64,000 nucleotides of DNA, from contig OX337230.1 of the NCBI GenBank assembly GCA_946965045.2, forward strand, positions 3,782,001 to 3,846,000. Direction: 5' to 3'. Shown here one piece after another: positions 41,918 through 52,500 of the stretch. This stretch comes from Epithemia pelagica (taxonomy: Eukaryota; Bacillariophyta; Bacillariophyceae; Surirellales; Surirellaceae). Each line of letters opens with the position of its first letter. The first letter of the stretch is position 1. The position numbers and the translations under genes are program-made. The notes beneath the pieces were generated by a model, which saw only the letters and a list, made by a program, of their open reading frames with translations, had not been told where the DNA came from and did no database searches.

Positions 41918-44900
41918 TCAGCGTTCTGCTTCTTGTGCCTCCTTCCAGACTTGCTGGATGAACGAGTGCTCTTGATCGAGCGTGCACCGGTGAGTCTTCA
42001 TACTCACATTCACATACTTCTCGATTTCGACAAACAGGATGTCATCTGTTGCACTTTGATTCCTGCTGTCAAACAACAAATAGGTAAGCATGTACCGCCT
42101 TGCTTTCGCTGAGAACCTGCGAACGGTTCTCAGCGAAACTTTCCCCATACTGTCTCTCACCACTTGCATGAACTTCGTCTTGTTGCCTTTCTTGTTTCTT
42201 GTCAAGCGTCGGAAGTATCGCTTCCCAAGACCCCATGCGTACTCGATCCCTTCACCCGCCAGTTCGCAGTGGTATTTTGGTGTGACGAGGATTTCAAGGT
42301 TGCGAGAATATCGCTGCGAGAGATCAGCCGCCAGTTGTTCGAGGGCTGATCTCTCATTCTTGAAGTCCTCGCACGATCCCATCAGGTAAGTCAAGGAATA
42401 CTTCTTGTATTCCTCCATCTTGTCCTCACGGACCTGTCCTGAACCATCCAACCATGTCTTACTCATGTCCTTGCGGTATTCCTGGAGCTTGGTGGTGTCA
42501 ATGAAACCACGCTCGCCCAGAACTTGGAAGAGACCCTTTGGTTGCCCGAGCCAGCCCTGCTCCATGACAACTCGGTCTACCTCGGTTGGTAGCTGCCTTG
42601 CTGTCGAAATTGCCTGGAGCTGGTCAAGGGATTTGGAATGGTAGGCTTGAAGTGCCCTGTCGCCATGTTGAGCTCCTTGTTGAATGTCATGGCGAATGAG
42701 CTCACCAATCAATTCTTTCTTGGACAGCTTGTGTTTCTTTGTTTGATTGGTTGGGTGGTCGAACTTCATTCGTTGTCGTTGCTCCTCAGTGAGAGGAACA
42801 CCCTTATAAGCAAATGGGCCAGGGTCCGCATCCGTGTATACCATGGATTGCTTCGACCCTGGCTGAAGACGATGAGGGTGTGGATATGGACCGATGCACT
42901 CAACAATTGTCTCATGCATTTTGGGTACCACTCCACCCCAATCCTTGTTCATGGTCTTCTCGTTGAGCCCATCCTTCTGTTTTCGTCCATGACCGCTACT
43001 GTTGTCAAAGAGAAAAGCGAAATCAAAGGATGGATAGAGGACCATCAAACAATCAACCAAGTCCTCAAATTGGAGGGCCATGTGATCGTAGTTCCACCAG
43101 CCATCATTGTTGGATCCATAGTCAAAATACGTGCAGAACGCACTGGCATCCGTGATCTGCCGGATCCGCTTGCTGCTGCCACCAAGTACTTGACTGGCAG
43201 AGTCCTCGGCCAAGTACGTCTGCGCTCGACGAGATTGATTGATTGCCTCTAGCTTCTCGGGGGTGAGCAGGACAACTTCGCCTGAGTTGTCTGAATAGAA
43301 CCCCCATGCGCGACTCACGAATGCACTAAGCATTAAACCGTGCCCGTCGTCTTTGGGCAAAAGAACTCCACGCCCTTTGTGGTCCCCCCAACTCTTCTTC
43401 GAGAAGGACCATTGCTTGAAAATGGCTTCATCTTGGCCAACAAGCACAACAGGACGACGCTCAGAAGGGAAACGATGCGACAAATTTCCTCCCAGCAGCT
43501 TGTTTTCATCTCTAATGTATGATGAAAACACATCAGGAAAACAATCCACATGGTATTCTCGCATTGTTTGGTTCGTCGAAGGGTCTCGAAACTCGAAAGC
43601 CCAAACATCCTTCATGAGCTTTTCGGAGACACCCTCAATCTCCCCGTTTTCTAGTTTGATTGCTTGGTCGGATGGAATCTGAATCCATCGATGCGCAAGC
43701 TTTTCCAACTCGAAGTATTTCGAGATGAACTGCTTCCGGGCTTGAACATTGTCGGCGTCCTCGTGACGGTCCGTGTAGTATGTCTTCTTTGTTTCAGAGA
43801 ATCGAAACCCAGCATATGTGAGAATCTTCCATGCCGCACCGACTGAAACACTGGGGAGATTCACTTTTTGACGGAACTCGTCCAACGTGAGCGGCTCTGT
43901 GGATGGCTCCCCATCTTCGGTGTCCGTCTGTTGCTCTTTTTTATATATCAATGGGATCAAACTGTCTCGAATGTACATGGCTGCCATCTCGCAGGAGAGG
44001 GTCTCCAGATGTTGGCTCGCCCACTTCTGCAGCAATGGGAGTGCTTCTGGATATTGAGCCAGAAAGCATGGGCACGGCTTCTTCCCAATCTGGATGTACC
44101 AGTTTGGATGCGGGAACTTGCCGCTGACCCGGAATGCAACGTTGGCTCTTTGCACAGTCCGCCAATTCTGCAGACCGCTTTTTGAGATTCTACTCCGTTC
44201 GGTTGCATATTTGCAACACGAAGTCCACGTGGCACCATCCTCCATGGTGTGCAGGGCTCGCTCATACGCAAGCCTCAGCACCCGCATCCTCATAAGCATC
44301 TTTGGGACACAAGAGTTTGGCGGTGGCTCATCTTGGCCCTTGTTGACAAGAGTCAAAAAACAATCAAACCGTTGTTCCGCCATTTCAAGTGACTCAATCC
44401 ACCGTTCCAGCTTCTTTCTCGTTGTCTCCTCATTCACTCTCGGACCAAAGATTTTGCTCACAACGGGCCGGTCGAAGAAATCTACGGCAGAAGAGTCACT
44501 GGAGGCATTGGAATGCTCGTTGTTGTTGTTGTTTCCATTGTCGTTTCCTGTGCCTGTGGTTGTTGTTGTTGTGGTGGTTTCCAGTGCCTCTTCCAAAATC
44601 TGCTCTGGGCTTGGTGGTGATGACGCTGCCGTTGTGGCAGTTTCATCATCCTTGATTGGTGTTGTGGGTTTCTTGCGTTTGTTCCTCCCTCCAATTCGAA
44701 TCCGATTGTGGCTTATGAATTTAAGCCACTCGTCAATAGTGTGGTTGAATTGAGGTGGTGGATCGGTCTGACGAGCCGAAACATAGTAGAATATTTGTTT
44801 CCCACCTCGACGTCGCACCTCGTGGCGGTAGATACCCTTGGGATTCCACTCTTGCGATAGGAAATGGAGTCGCCATTCACTACCTGAGCGCATTAAAGAT

Positions 44901-45118
44901 CGATTCATCATTGTTGCGTCGGATAATTCCGGAATCCACTGCTTCAAGAAGACGGCAATCTCAGCGTCAATAATCCACCGGTTTGTCCAGAGGAAGCGTA
45001 TTGGATGGCATCTGAAGCCAAATTCGTCGCATATGGTTGTGTATGGCCCTGTATATGATTGAACCATTTTGTCTGTTCGGGCACAGGCAGAGAGATGGAG
45101 GATGAGGGGACTGCCCAC
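41918..45118 (-). CDS. Tc1/mariner-like DDE transposase of the 6.9-kb element
   Basis: Encodes 1066 aa (alternative start MVQSY, about residue 18). The N-terminal half has helical segments and low-complexity Thr/Asn stretches; the catalytic part starts at about 555. Catalytic residues in order: D563 in VLVGQDEAIFKQ, D705 in FLFDNSSGHGR, E959 in CELAGEGIEYAWG. GQDEA and IEYxWG are the two strongest ITm signatures. The D705-E959 spacing (253 residues) is far longer than the 34-41 of typical Tc1/mariner enzymes, so an insertion domain separates the last two residues. It would cut the 31-bp TIRs and insert at TA. The gene starts 327 bp from the right TIR, and its 5' end is kept in the deletion derivative at 62063-62640. 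Confidence 0.9.
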   Translation of the reverse strand: MGSPLILHLSACARTDKMVQSYTGPYTTICDEFGFRCHPIRFLWTNRWIIDAEIAVFLKQWIPELSDATMMNRSLMRSGSEWRLHFLSQEWNPKGIYRHEVRRRGGKQIFYYVSARQTDPPPQFNHTIDEWLKFISHNRIRIGGRNKRKKPTTPIKDDETATTAASSPPSPEQILEEALETTTTTTTTGTGNDNGNNNNNEHSNASSDSSAVDFFDRPVVSKIFGPRVNEETTRKKLERWIESLEMAEQRFDCFLTLVNKGQDEPPPNSCVPKMLMRMRVLRLAYERALHTMEDGATWTSCCKYATERSRISKSGLQNWRTVQRANVAFRVSGKFPHPNWYIQIGKKPCPCFLAQYPEALPLLQKWASQHLETLSCEMAAMYIRDSLIPLIYKKEQQTDTEDGEPSTEPLTLDEFRQKVNLPSVSVGAAWKILTYAGFRFSETKKTYYTDRHEDADNVQARKQFISKYFELEKLAHRWIQIPSDQAIKLENGEIEGVSEKLMKDVWAFEFRDPSTNQTMREYHVDCFPDVFSSYIRDENKLLGGNLSHRFPSERRPVVLVGQDEAIFKQWSFSKKSWGDHKGRGVLLPKDDGHGLMLSAFVSRAWGFYSDNSGEVVLLTPEKLEAINQSRRAQTYLAEDSASQVLGGSSKRIRQITDASAFCTYFDYGSNNDGWWNYDHMALQFEDLVDCLMVLYPSFDFAFLFDNSSGHGRKQKDGLNEKTMNKDWGGVVPKMHETIVECIGPYPHPHRLQPGSKQSMVYTDADPGPFAYKGVPLTEEQRQRMKFDHPTNQTKKHKLSKKELIGELIRHDIQQGAQHGDRALQAYHSKSLDQLQAISTARQLPTEVDRVVMEQGWLGQPKGLFQVLGERGFIDTTKLQEYRKDMSKTWLDGSGQVREDKMEEYKKYSLTYLMGSCEDFKNERSALEQLAADLSQRYSRNLEILVTPKYHCELAGEGIEYAWGLGKRYFRRLTRNKKGNKTKFMQVVRDSMGKVSLRTVRRFSAKARRYMLTYLLFDSRNQSATDDILFVEIEKYVNVSMKTHRCTLDQEHSFIQQVWKEAQEAER

Positions 45119-45446
45119 GATGTTCGACAGTAGCTACTTTCACTGCTCCTGGAGACTGAACCACAGGTCGAAATGCGCGACACCCCTATGATTTTCTACT
45201 ACTTTTATATCTATCCTATCGATTAGGTTGGGTGGTGTTTCGCATTTCGACCGGCGAATGGCCATCGTCGCATGAAGCGGTCACTAGTCGTTATTGCATT
45301 TTGCATTTTTCAATATGTGCGTGACAAAATGTGAGGAACACGAAAACCGTAAGTGATCCGAAACGCTGGGGTACTGTGGGCTAAAGTGTAGTATACAATT
45401 TCCCACTATGAAAAACTCATGCACTCCGCAACGTGAACCAGCTTGT

Positions 45447-46806
45447 ACCCTCGGTATCAGTGTCTACTGCTTAGCTGTTTTTTGTCTGTGCCATCATTTT
45501 AGGTTCCCAGGTGGACACAGACATCATTTTTTGCTTTTGAGACAAATAGAAATGATCAAATGGCAAATTGGCACGCATACCCAGCTGGAGTTTTCACAGT
45601 TTGAAACAGACGCATGCCCAGCAAGCGGCCGTGCGTGGATAACTGCTGGTTGCTCCATAATTCATAATGACAAGCACACAATTCTTTTCTCTTGTTGCCG
45701 AAGCACATCGTACGAATGGCATTCCAGGTGAGTGTGATCCGTTGCCAATTGCCATGACAATTACATAGCTCATGCTCACTGATCACTGACACTTGTCACT
45801 TTTGTTTGCTCTGCTCATGGGAAGAGAGGCGATCATCTGTTGTGTCTCTGGGTAGCTCATTACGTGCCATTCTACATGTCGAAATGACGGATTTTTGATA
45901 ACTTTCATTCGATACATAAACAGACTGCAGACATTGTTTTCTTTATATACTAGGAGTAGAAATAGAACTCAAGTGCTATTCATTCGTAGAGTTCAGTGCA
46001 TTCTGAATTCGTTGCAGATCTCTTTTCTGTTTTGAGCATGGCAATGACTCTCAGTTTCACCATGAACACAAGCAGCTCTCACACGCTACAGCTACAACTT
46101 TTGACTCTATGAACTGATAGACATGGAAAGTAGGGTGTGGCAAGAGCAAGAGGGCTTCCCATCTATTTGAAGCAAAAACAACAAAGTGTTCGGTCATTGA
46201 GAAATGAGATGATGCTACGACCTATGACGATAGTGAATCATCTATCCTACAGAAGACATGAAAGCAACCAACCAACAATCAAACAACAAAACAATTACTC
46301 CTACATCAACAAATGAGACGGGTAAGATACTCCAGTTGACATCAAGCGGCTTGTTCCTAGTCTACTCGTTCAACAAGAGACAAGCCAAAGGATCATGCAT
46401 GAACAAGAGGAAAGATTGCAGCAGTGATGAGTGAGAAGAAAGAAAAAGAAACAAGAAGATTAGAAATAAGCCACAGTAGTGAGAAGTGAGAAGCAGTTCA
46501 GGTTCAGCCCAGCATGTTGCATCCATTGTTCTCACCTCACGTCATGGTCAAGCATTTGGCTCGGTTTTTGGTGTTTTGTGACAGACGAGGACGGGAGGGT
46601 TGCCCAAAAAATTTGAATCGTGGTGACCAGAGGACAACCACCAACCGTCAACTGTCACATGCACGCTGGCCTTGCTCCAACCCTGAGGAATTTTATTGGG
46701 TAGACAGACAGACGAAAAACATAAAATGCTGGCTGTGTCCACTTGGGAACCTGTGAAGGTGGCACAGACAAAAAACAGCTAAGCAGTGGACACTGATACC
46801 GAGGGT
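45447..46806. mobile_element. 1.36-kb non-autonomous element with about 75-bp TIRs
   Basis: The left end starts ACCCTCGGTATCAGTGTC, and the complement of the right end starts the same way; similarity continues for about 75 bp including TTAGCTGTTTTTTGTCTGTG. The left end begins directly at the TA of the 6.9-kb transposon. No coding region is convincing inside (frames are short). No target-site duplication could be seen because the original left flank is displaced by that insertion. Confidence 0.82.
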
Positions 46807-46847
46807 TCCTAGAATCGAAAGTTTCCCCGAATGTCTCTCGCTATGAA

Positions 46848-47320
46848 CAGGGTGACCGGAGTCTAATTATACCCCCACTTTTAGACCCGGTCTAAAAGGG
46901 TATAATTATTTTAGACAGAGGTCGAGTCTAAAATAAAATTTTTAGACTCTTAACCTTAACCCTTCAGTAGCGCCGCCACCACTGCGTGAGTAGGAGACCG
47001 TTCTGCCTCATTCATCTCAATGCCATCGCAATGAACAAAGTAAGGTCTCAGTTATCCTCTCTCATGCTTAGAGAGTGCAAGAACAATGTTATCCATACCA
47101 TCTAATAGCTTAGATGATGAAGCTATGAGGTCCTCTGGATGTGTTGTCATAGACAATGCTCGCTCCTAGTAGCTGGCTGTTTAGGGTTAGGGTTATTGCT
47201 TCGCCGTACAAAACCACGGAGAGATTTTAGACCCTGTTTTAGACATTTTATACAGTCTAAAAGTACTTTTAGATTTATTTTAGACCCGAAATATTTTAGA
47301 CTGTCTAAACGGTCACCCTG
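46848..47320. mobile_element. 473-bp hAT-like MITE with internal telomere-like repeats
   Basis: Ends CAGGGTGACCG and CGGTCACCCTG, flanked by CTATGAA on both sides (46841-46847, 47321-47327). CAGGG ends with a 7-8 bp duplication are typical of hAT. The interior has many TTTTAGAC-type motifs in inverted arrangement, and contains CTTAACCTTAACCC (about 46950) and TTAGGGTTAGGGTTA (about 47183). Confidence 0.87.
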
Positions 47321-47327
47321 CTATGAA

Positions 47328-49407
47328 GGCCTAATGAAAGACTTTCGGATAGCTTTTTGAGAGACGTTCGGAGTTCTAGGATAGCTTTTTGAGAGACTTT
47401 CGGGAAAACTTTTGATCCCCGTACACTACTATATAATGAGCCCAACCAACACCGAATTGTGGGCACAATACTACCCGTACTTACGAGCTCCACCGGACTG
47501 AAATTGTTGCAGCAGTAGCCCGTGCTTTTCAAGGCCTCCACTGTTTTCTCTATAGTTTTTCTATTTTCGTAGGAAGACCACTACGGTCATTTTGCACTGC
47601 ATAACACCACAATGGCACACTCAAGCCGGTGTGCACCTCCAACGAAAGGTCCTAGCACTCCTCCGACCATCAAGGAATCTTCAGAATCAAGTGTACCGTG
47701 ATGGGTGAAAAGGGCGGCATTGAGTTGGCGAGTTTGATCGACCTACAAGAATAGTTGGAAAGTCTTCCACTTTGGGGTTGGAAGGTCGCGACGAGATGAT
47801 CAACATTGGAGATGGATAATGATGGAACGAACGAAGATTGCAGGGAGGGACGACAATGGAAGCTCTGGTATGGATGGATGAGGCGTAGGAGAGCAACGGC
47901 AAGGACACACGGCAATCAACTGGAGGATTTCGAAGCAACCAAATCGACTTGGTCGAAGAACGAAGCAACAACAACATCCGTAAGAAAGACAACAATGTTT
48001 GATAGCATCATGACTTGTGATGGATGCCGGTAGATAAAGGGATTCAGGTTGATGATCGATGCGTGGAAGAGCCCCGACAAGGGCATTTGCGAATCAATTG
48101 GCTGATTCTCGTCCAACAACAAACAACACAACAATCAACTCTCTTCTCAAACGGCTTCCAAACTCAAATCGTTGTCCAAACGCACCAATTCTCTTGTTGT
48201 CCACCACAATCAGCTGCTCGTCTCAAGGCTATAATCAAATCCTCGTCCGTTTGGAGGTCTGAACGCAACAATCAACTTCTCGCTCAAACGAAATGAGACG
48301 AACGCAACAATCGACTCCACCGAACAAAACAACGGACGTGACAACGACAGAGCAAATGAACACAACAATCAACTGGGTTATTCAATTGGGAGCAGAACGT
48401 CCTCAACACCATGGGACCAAGCAGGGCAAATCTGCGATAAGCGACGGCAACAATGGTAAGCGATGACAACGCCAATGACAAGTGACCGAAACACTTGGCG
48501 CAACAACAACAACAACAAGCCAAACGCAACAATCAACTACTCGCTGCTGCCAAACGAAGCACTTCGAGACGCCACCACCAACAACAACAACCAAAACAAG
48601 CCACATGCAACAATCAACTTCTCTCTGTCACCGAACCAGGAACAACGACATGCGGCGACAATGAAAAGCTCGTTTCGGCCAAACGGCAAAACAATCGGCG
48701 ACGACGGCACAGCGACAGAGCACCGTCCTCTGTCATGAACACAGTGATAGGTAGAGCAACCCAAATGGTCTTACCTCGCCTACCGGATGCAAAAACCCTA
48801 ACGCGACAACCAACTATTCATGCAGGCAAAAGACAGGATGGGATGAACGACGAACGCAGACGAAACGATTGCCTACAACCTACTACACATACAAGCATGT
48901 ACAAAGCTAGGTAGATGCTCTCTACTTGTAGCTGTTCATATGCATACGAGCTCGTAGACAAGGCGGGTTGATTGTTGTGCTATTAGCGCCTCCTCATTTA
49001 TCAAATAAGTTTTGAATTATGAAAAGTAGGAACACTCAAAGTCGGATGCTCAGTACGGGGACATAAGATTGGTAAACCAGAGTTCCCCACTCTACATGTG
49101 CAAGCAATGTGCATATATCTTTAGGATGAATTGTTTGGAATAGTCATTGTGATAAAAACTGGGGCTCGTCTAGATTGACAAACCATGGTGAAGGTGCTCG
49201 TATGCCTAGCTGGGGTAGAGTTTTGGGACTTTTCCTTTGGCGCTCTAAATGGACAAGAAGAGGGGCTTTACGTCTGTCCATTGCTTGTATCCAGTCCTTA
49301 TAGTAATGTACATGACAAATAGAAACGATGCCCAGAGAGAATTCTCGTAGCGTAAAAAAACTATTTATCCGAAAGTCCTTCTAAATGTTCCTCTAAAAGT
49401 CCCTCGT
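47328..49407. other. Gene-poor spacer with scattered CAACAATCAACT motif
   Basis: No gene is convincing. A CAACAATCAACT motif (or a close variant) recurs irregularly at about 48128, 48264, 48307, 48365, 48529 and 48609, with weaker versions at about 47920 and 48796. At 47330-47400, GATAGCTTTTTGAGAGAC occurs twice. AAC-rich runs give open frames on both strands that look like by-products of the composition. Confidence 0.55.
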
Positions 49408-49618
49408 TTCCCTGGTGTGTTGTTGCTCCAGCACTCGTTGGGATTTTGGAGTAACCTTATAGCTGTTTGACGAAAGTATGGCTTCCTAACCAGAGAATGG
49501 GACCATTTAGCTGGGCTAGGAGAGTGTCGCACCGAGTTTTGAATCGTCGTCATTATGACGAAGGATGTCGCAAGATAGAACTCCCTCTCGAGTCATGATA
49601 CCTGAAGAAAGGACGTCT

Positions 49619-50097
49619 GTGCTTCAGACGCTGTCGAACATTGTGGAAAACCCTGCCAACATTGGTCGAGGATGGATTGGTTGTGCGGTGCGAGAAGCGC
49701 CTTGGACGTGGTCCATTCCACTGCAGTTGAAATGCAAAAGGAATTCCCAGACTATTTTCCCACGACAGACATGGCTCGAATTCCAGCAGCTCTTTTGGGT
49801 GCTTTGTTTGCATGCCACTTGACCCATCCCTTTGACACTGTGAAGACATGCATGCAAGGTGACATTGAACGAAAAACCTACGGAACATTTTTGCAAACGG
49901 CGCGGACGATTTGGAATCAACATGGATTGGGTGGCTTTTATCAAGGATCCACCTTTCGCAATGCGCGACAAGTACGTGCCGTTTTTATTATGGAACTGAT
50001 GCAAGAAAAGGTTGGTATGCTGTTGTATCCATCGGCATATGGTGAGATGAAACTGAGGACTCGGCCAACAACGTTGTCCCACACACATGGGCTATAG
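49619..50097 (+). pseudogene. Mitochondrial carrier remnant, copy B
   Basis: Same layout as copy A: RGWIGCAVREAPW in one frame, then THPFDTVKTCMQGD and GLGGFYQGSTFRNARQ in another, so the frameshift predates the duplication. This copy keeps the three residues missing from A (QTARTIW). It has Gln for Arg in GFYQGST. Not a full carrier. Confidence 0.72.
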
Positions 50098-50331
50098 CTA
50101 CTTGTACTCTTTTTATTCTAGAGAGGGCGTACCGCGCCATAATACATGAACCCATTGTAGAACGTGTTTTATTTCTTTGTCCCTTGTCCTTTGACACTTC
50201 TCCCACCTGCAGCAATAGTGCCCACAAATTATCTTTCGACGGGACTGGAAGTTCTGTAATGGATCAATGGATCGCTGGGGCTGCCTGCTACCACGGAAAC
50301 CGCATTAAGCAACAAGAAACGGCGTGACGTT

Positions 50332-51372
50332 CTAATGGCGGCGGCGGCGGACACTGCGCCCGAGCTGCTGGTGTTCTCCCCTTCGACGACGAGTACGTCG
50401 CTCGATACCCTGCTCTTCACCTTCCCCGCCACCTTGCGCCTCTTGCCGCCGCTGCTGGACTTGTGCCATTTGACTGCGAGTACGAAGCCCAACACCCTGC
50501 GCTTGACCTTGCCGGCCTGCACCTTGCGTCTCACCTTGCACGTCACCTTGAACTTGATCGTGTCCGCCACCTTGTGCTTGATCTTGCCCGCCACCATACT
50601 CGCCAACAGTCTCTTCGTCTGAAGACGAAGAGACATGCCCTTCACGTCGAGCCAGAACTTCCTGAAACCCATTAAGTCCCCCAATGACCTGCAATGTTTC
50701 TCGGAGAATATGGTTTGGCCGAATATCTTCGAAGGATATTCCTCCGCGAGCAATGCGGCGCAGCATTGTTATTGTACTAGGCCGGTCGTTGTCATTCCGG
50801 AGAAGGCGCGCTCGATTGAGATGTTCGTAAAACAACGAGAACATCAAAAGGAAGCTTACATAATACCCTTGACTTTGTCGGGCCAAATTAACCAGAAAGC
50901 CAAGATTGGCTGGCAGGATCAATGCCTGGAAGGTCCTGTTAGCCAGGTCCAAATTTGCTGCTTTTCGCGCTGCTGCCGCCATCTTCTCCTTTTTACGCGC
51001 CTCTTTCAGTTTCCGACGGAACTCTATGCCACGTGCAGAGCGCTTTCCTTCCTCCTCCGAATCCCAACCCGCAAATGCAACCTTTCGTGATGTTGGAATA
51101 TGAACAGGAGGCGCTGTGGACATATTACGTAAGGCTGCAGGCAACCACTGTTCCCTTCCCTCTGCTAGATGGACACGGACCTTCGACCCTGGTTCGAGAA
51201 TCTCAATGTTCTGGAGCGCGTCCATGGCAGCGCATCGTTGTTTGTGGGCACTGTCGTTCGGTGTCGCGGCGGCTGTCTTCTTGTTTGCCGTTCCAAGGTC
51301 CGAGGGCGCGACTTTTTTCGACATCATGCCAAGAACTGTTGCTGCAACGGCAAAGACATGTTGCTGCAACAC
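50332..51372 (-). CDS. Basic, repeat-rich protein of unknown function, copy B
   Basis: Encodes 346 aa, nearly identical to the gene at 34055-35104 except for three missing residues in the first 20 (CDN), the variable stretch after QSQGY (YVSFLLMFSLFYEH), and a few single changes. Both frames remain open, which argues that the gene is under some constraint despite having no recognisable domain. Confidence 0.55.
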   Translation of the reverse strand: MLQQHVFAVAATVLGMMSKKVAPSDLGTANKKTAAATPNDSAHKQRCAAMDALQNIEILEPGSKVRVHLAEGREQWLPAALRNMSTAPPVHIPTSRKVAFAGWDSEEEGKRSARGIEFRRKLKEARKKEKMAAAARKAANLDLANRTFQALILPANLGFLVNLARQSQGYYVSFLLMFSLFYEHLNRARLLRNDNDRPSTITMLRRIARGGISFEDIRPNHILRETLQVIGGLNGFQEVLARREGHVSSSSDEETVGEYGGGQDQAQGGGHDQVQGDVQGETQGAGRQGQAQGVGLRTRSQMAQVQQRRQEAQGGGEGEEQGIERRTRRRRGEHQQLGRSVRRRRH

Positions 51373-51473
51373 TGGTTGAGATTTTGGAGTAATTCAAGAG
51401 GGCTATACCACTACGAAAGCCATTGGGTTAGAGAATGTGACCATACAAATAATAGGAGTAGCTGGGATAGGAG

Positions 51474-52082
51474 CAAGGATGCTACTGTGACGACGTCACA
51501 ATTGACGCACGTCACGTGACGAGACGTAAAATTGACGACGTCACGTCAGGCCATCAGACTGTGACGAATGACGGGAATGAAAAAAGTGACGGGAAACAAA
51601 AAATCTTTTGTGGATCTTTGGTAGTCAAACAGATAAGTCGAGAAACGCACAAAAATGGCATCAAATGTGATCCAAGGAATGAACAACAATCAACCATTGA
51701 TGATCATGCATTGTCATAACACTCTTATGTGTGCATGATCGATGTTGATTTACCGTGGTTGGATGTCAGAACCACTACTTGTGACGGGACAAGGACAAAC
51801 TTTGGGGATTTATTCTTGGACATGGAGACGAAGTGGAGCTTCCGTCCACTTCAGGCACCATTTACAGACATCCCAGAGACCATTACTCATTATATAGACA
51901 CACCAAGCTAGTCAAAACATCCTATTTCTATCATACATCCCTATTGTCTATTGTCTTATCAATGGGAGTACCCTAAAATTGACGAAAGTGACGGGAAAAA
52001 CCTGACGGGAACATATTCCCGTCATTTTTTGACGGCGTCACGTCACGGTAGTGTCCCGTGACGTGACGTAGTAGCAACCTTG
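51474..52082. mobile_element. 609-bp MITE in copy B only
   Basis: Left end CAAGGATGCTACTGTGACG, right end GTGACGTAGTAGCAACCTTG; both are flanked by ATAGGAG (51467-51473, 52083-52089), which occurs once at the same place in copy A. The interior near both ends is packed with GTCACG/CGTGAC words that form palindromes such as CGTCACGTGACG. No coding capacity. The CAAGG end and 7-8 bp duplication suggest hAT. It inserted after the segmental duplication. Confidence 0.92.
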
Positions 52083-52500
52083 ATAGGAGAGTCATGTATG
52101 TCGTCGCACCGAGTTTTGAATCGTCGCATTGTGACGAAGGATGACGCAAGATAGAACTCCCTCTCGAGTCATGATTCATAATACCACAGAACAAATCCTC
52201 CAGCGAACAGAGAACAACCGCAGATCCATGTATACTTCCCAGCGGTGTAACTGTTAGTCCTAAATCTTCTTACTCTCAATGATTTATATGCGACTGTTTC
52301 TGTTCTTGGGAGTATACCTCGCTCCACCCATTTTCCAGTCGTGAGATGACGCAGACAAAGGGATTGGAGCCATTTGGCCATCCAGTGACATCGACACATC
52401 TCTCCCATCCATCACATCATCATAAAATTGAGATTGTTGCGTTGTTGTTGTGTCTCTCGCCCAACAAACAATATAAAATATTGACTAAAACCATCACACC

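Larger units (their letters stand above)
38503..45445. mobile_element. 6.9-kb DNA transposon with TA target site, DDE transposase and SET gene
   Basis: Flanked by TA (38501-38502 and 45446-45447). The terminal inverted repeats are 31 bp, starting CGAGCTGGTTCACGTTGCGG on the left and CAAGCTGGTTCACGTTGCGG on the right, one mismatch. It encodes four genes: 38701-39240 (-), 39478-40430 (+, spliced), 40482-41708 (-, SET) and 41918-45118 (-, transposase). TA duplication and IEY/DNSSGH motifs place it with Tc1/mariner-like elements. A 578-bp deletion derivative lies at 62063-62640. The element sits at the very edge of the non-autonomous element that follows at 45447. Confidence 0.93.

Noticed and set aside
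46860-47310. Telomere fragment or chromosome end
   Set aside because: Only two TTAGGG units per side, inside a MITE with clear ends and target duplication.
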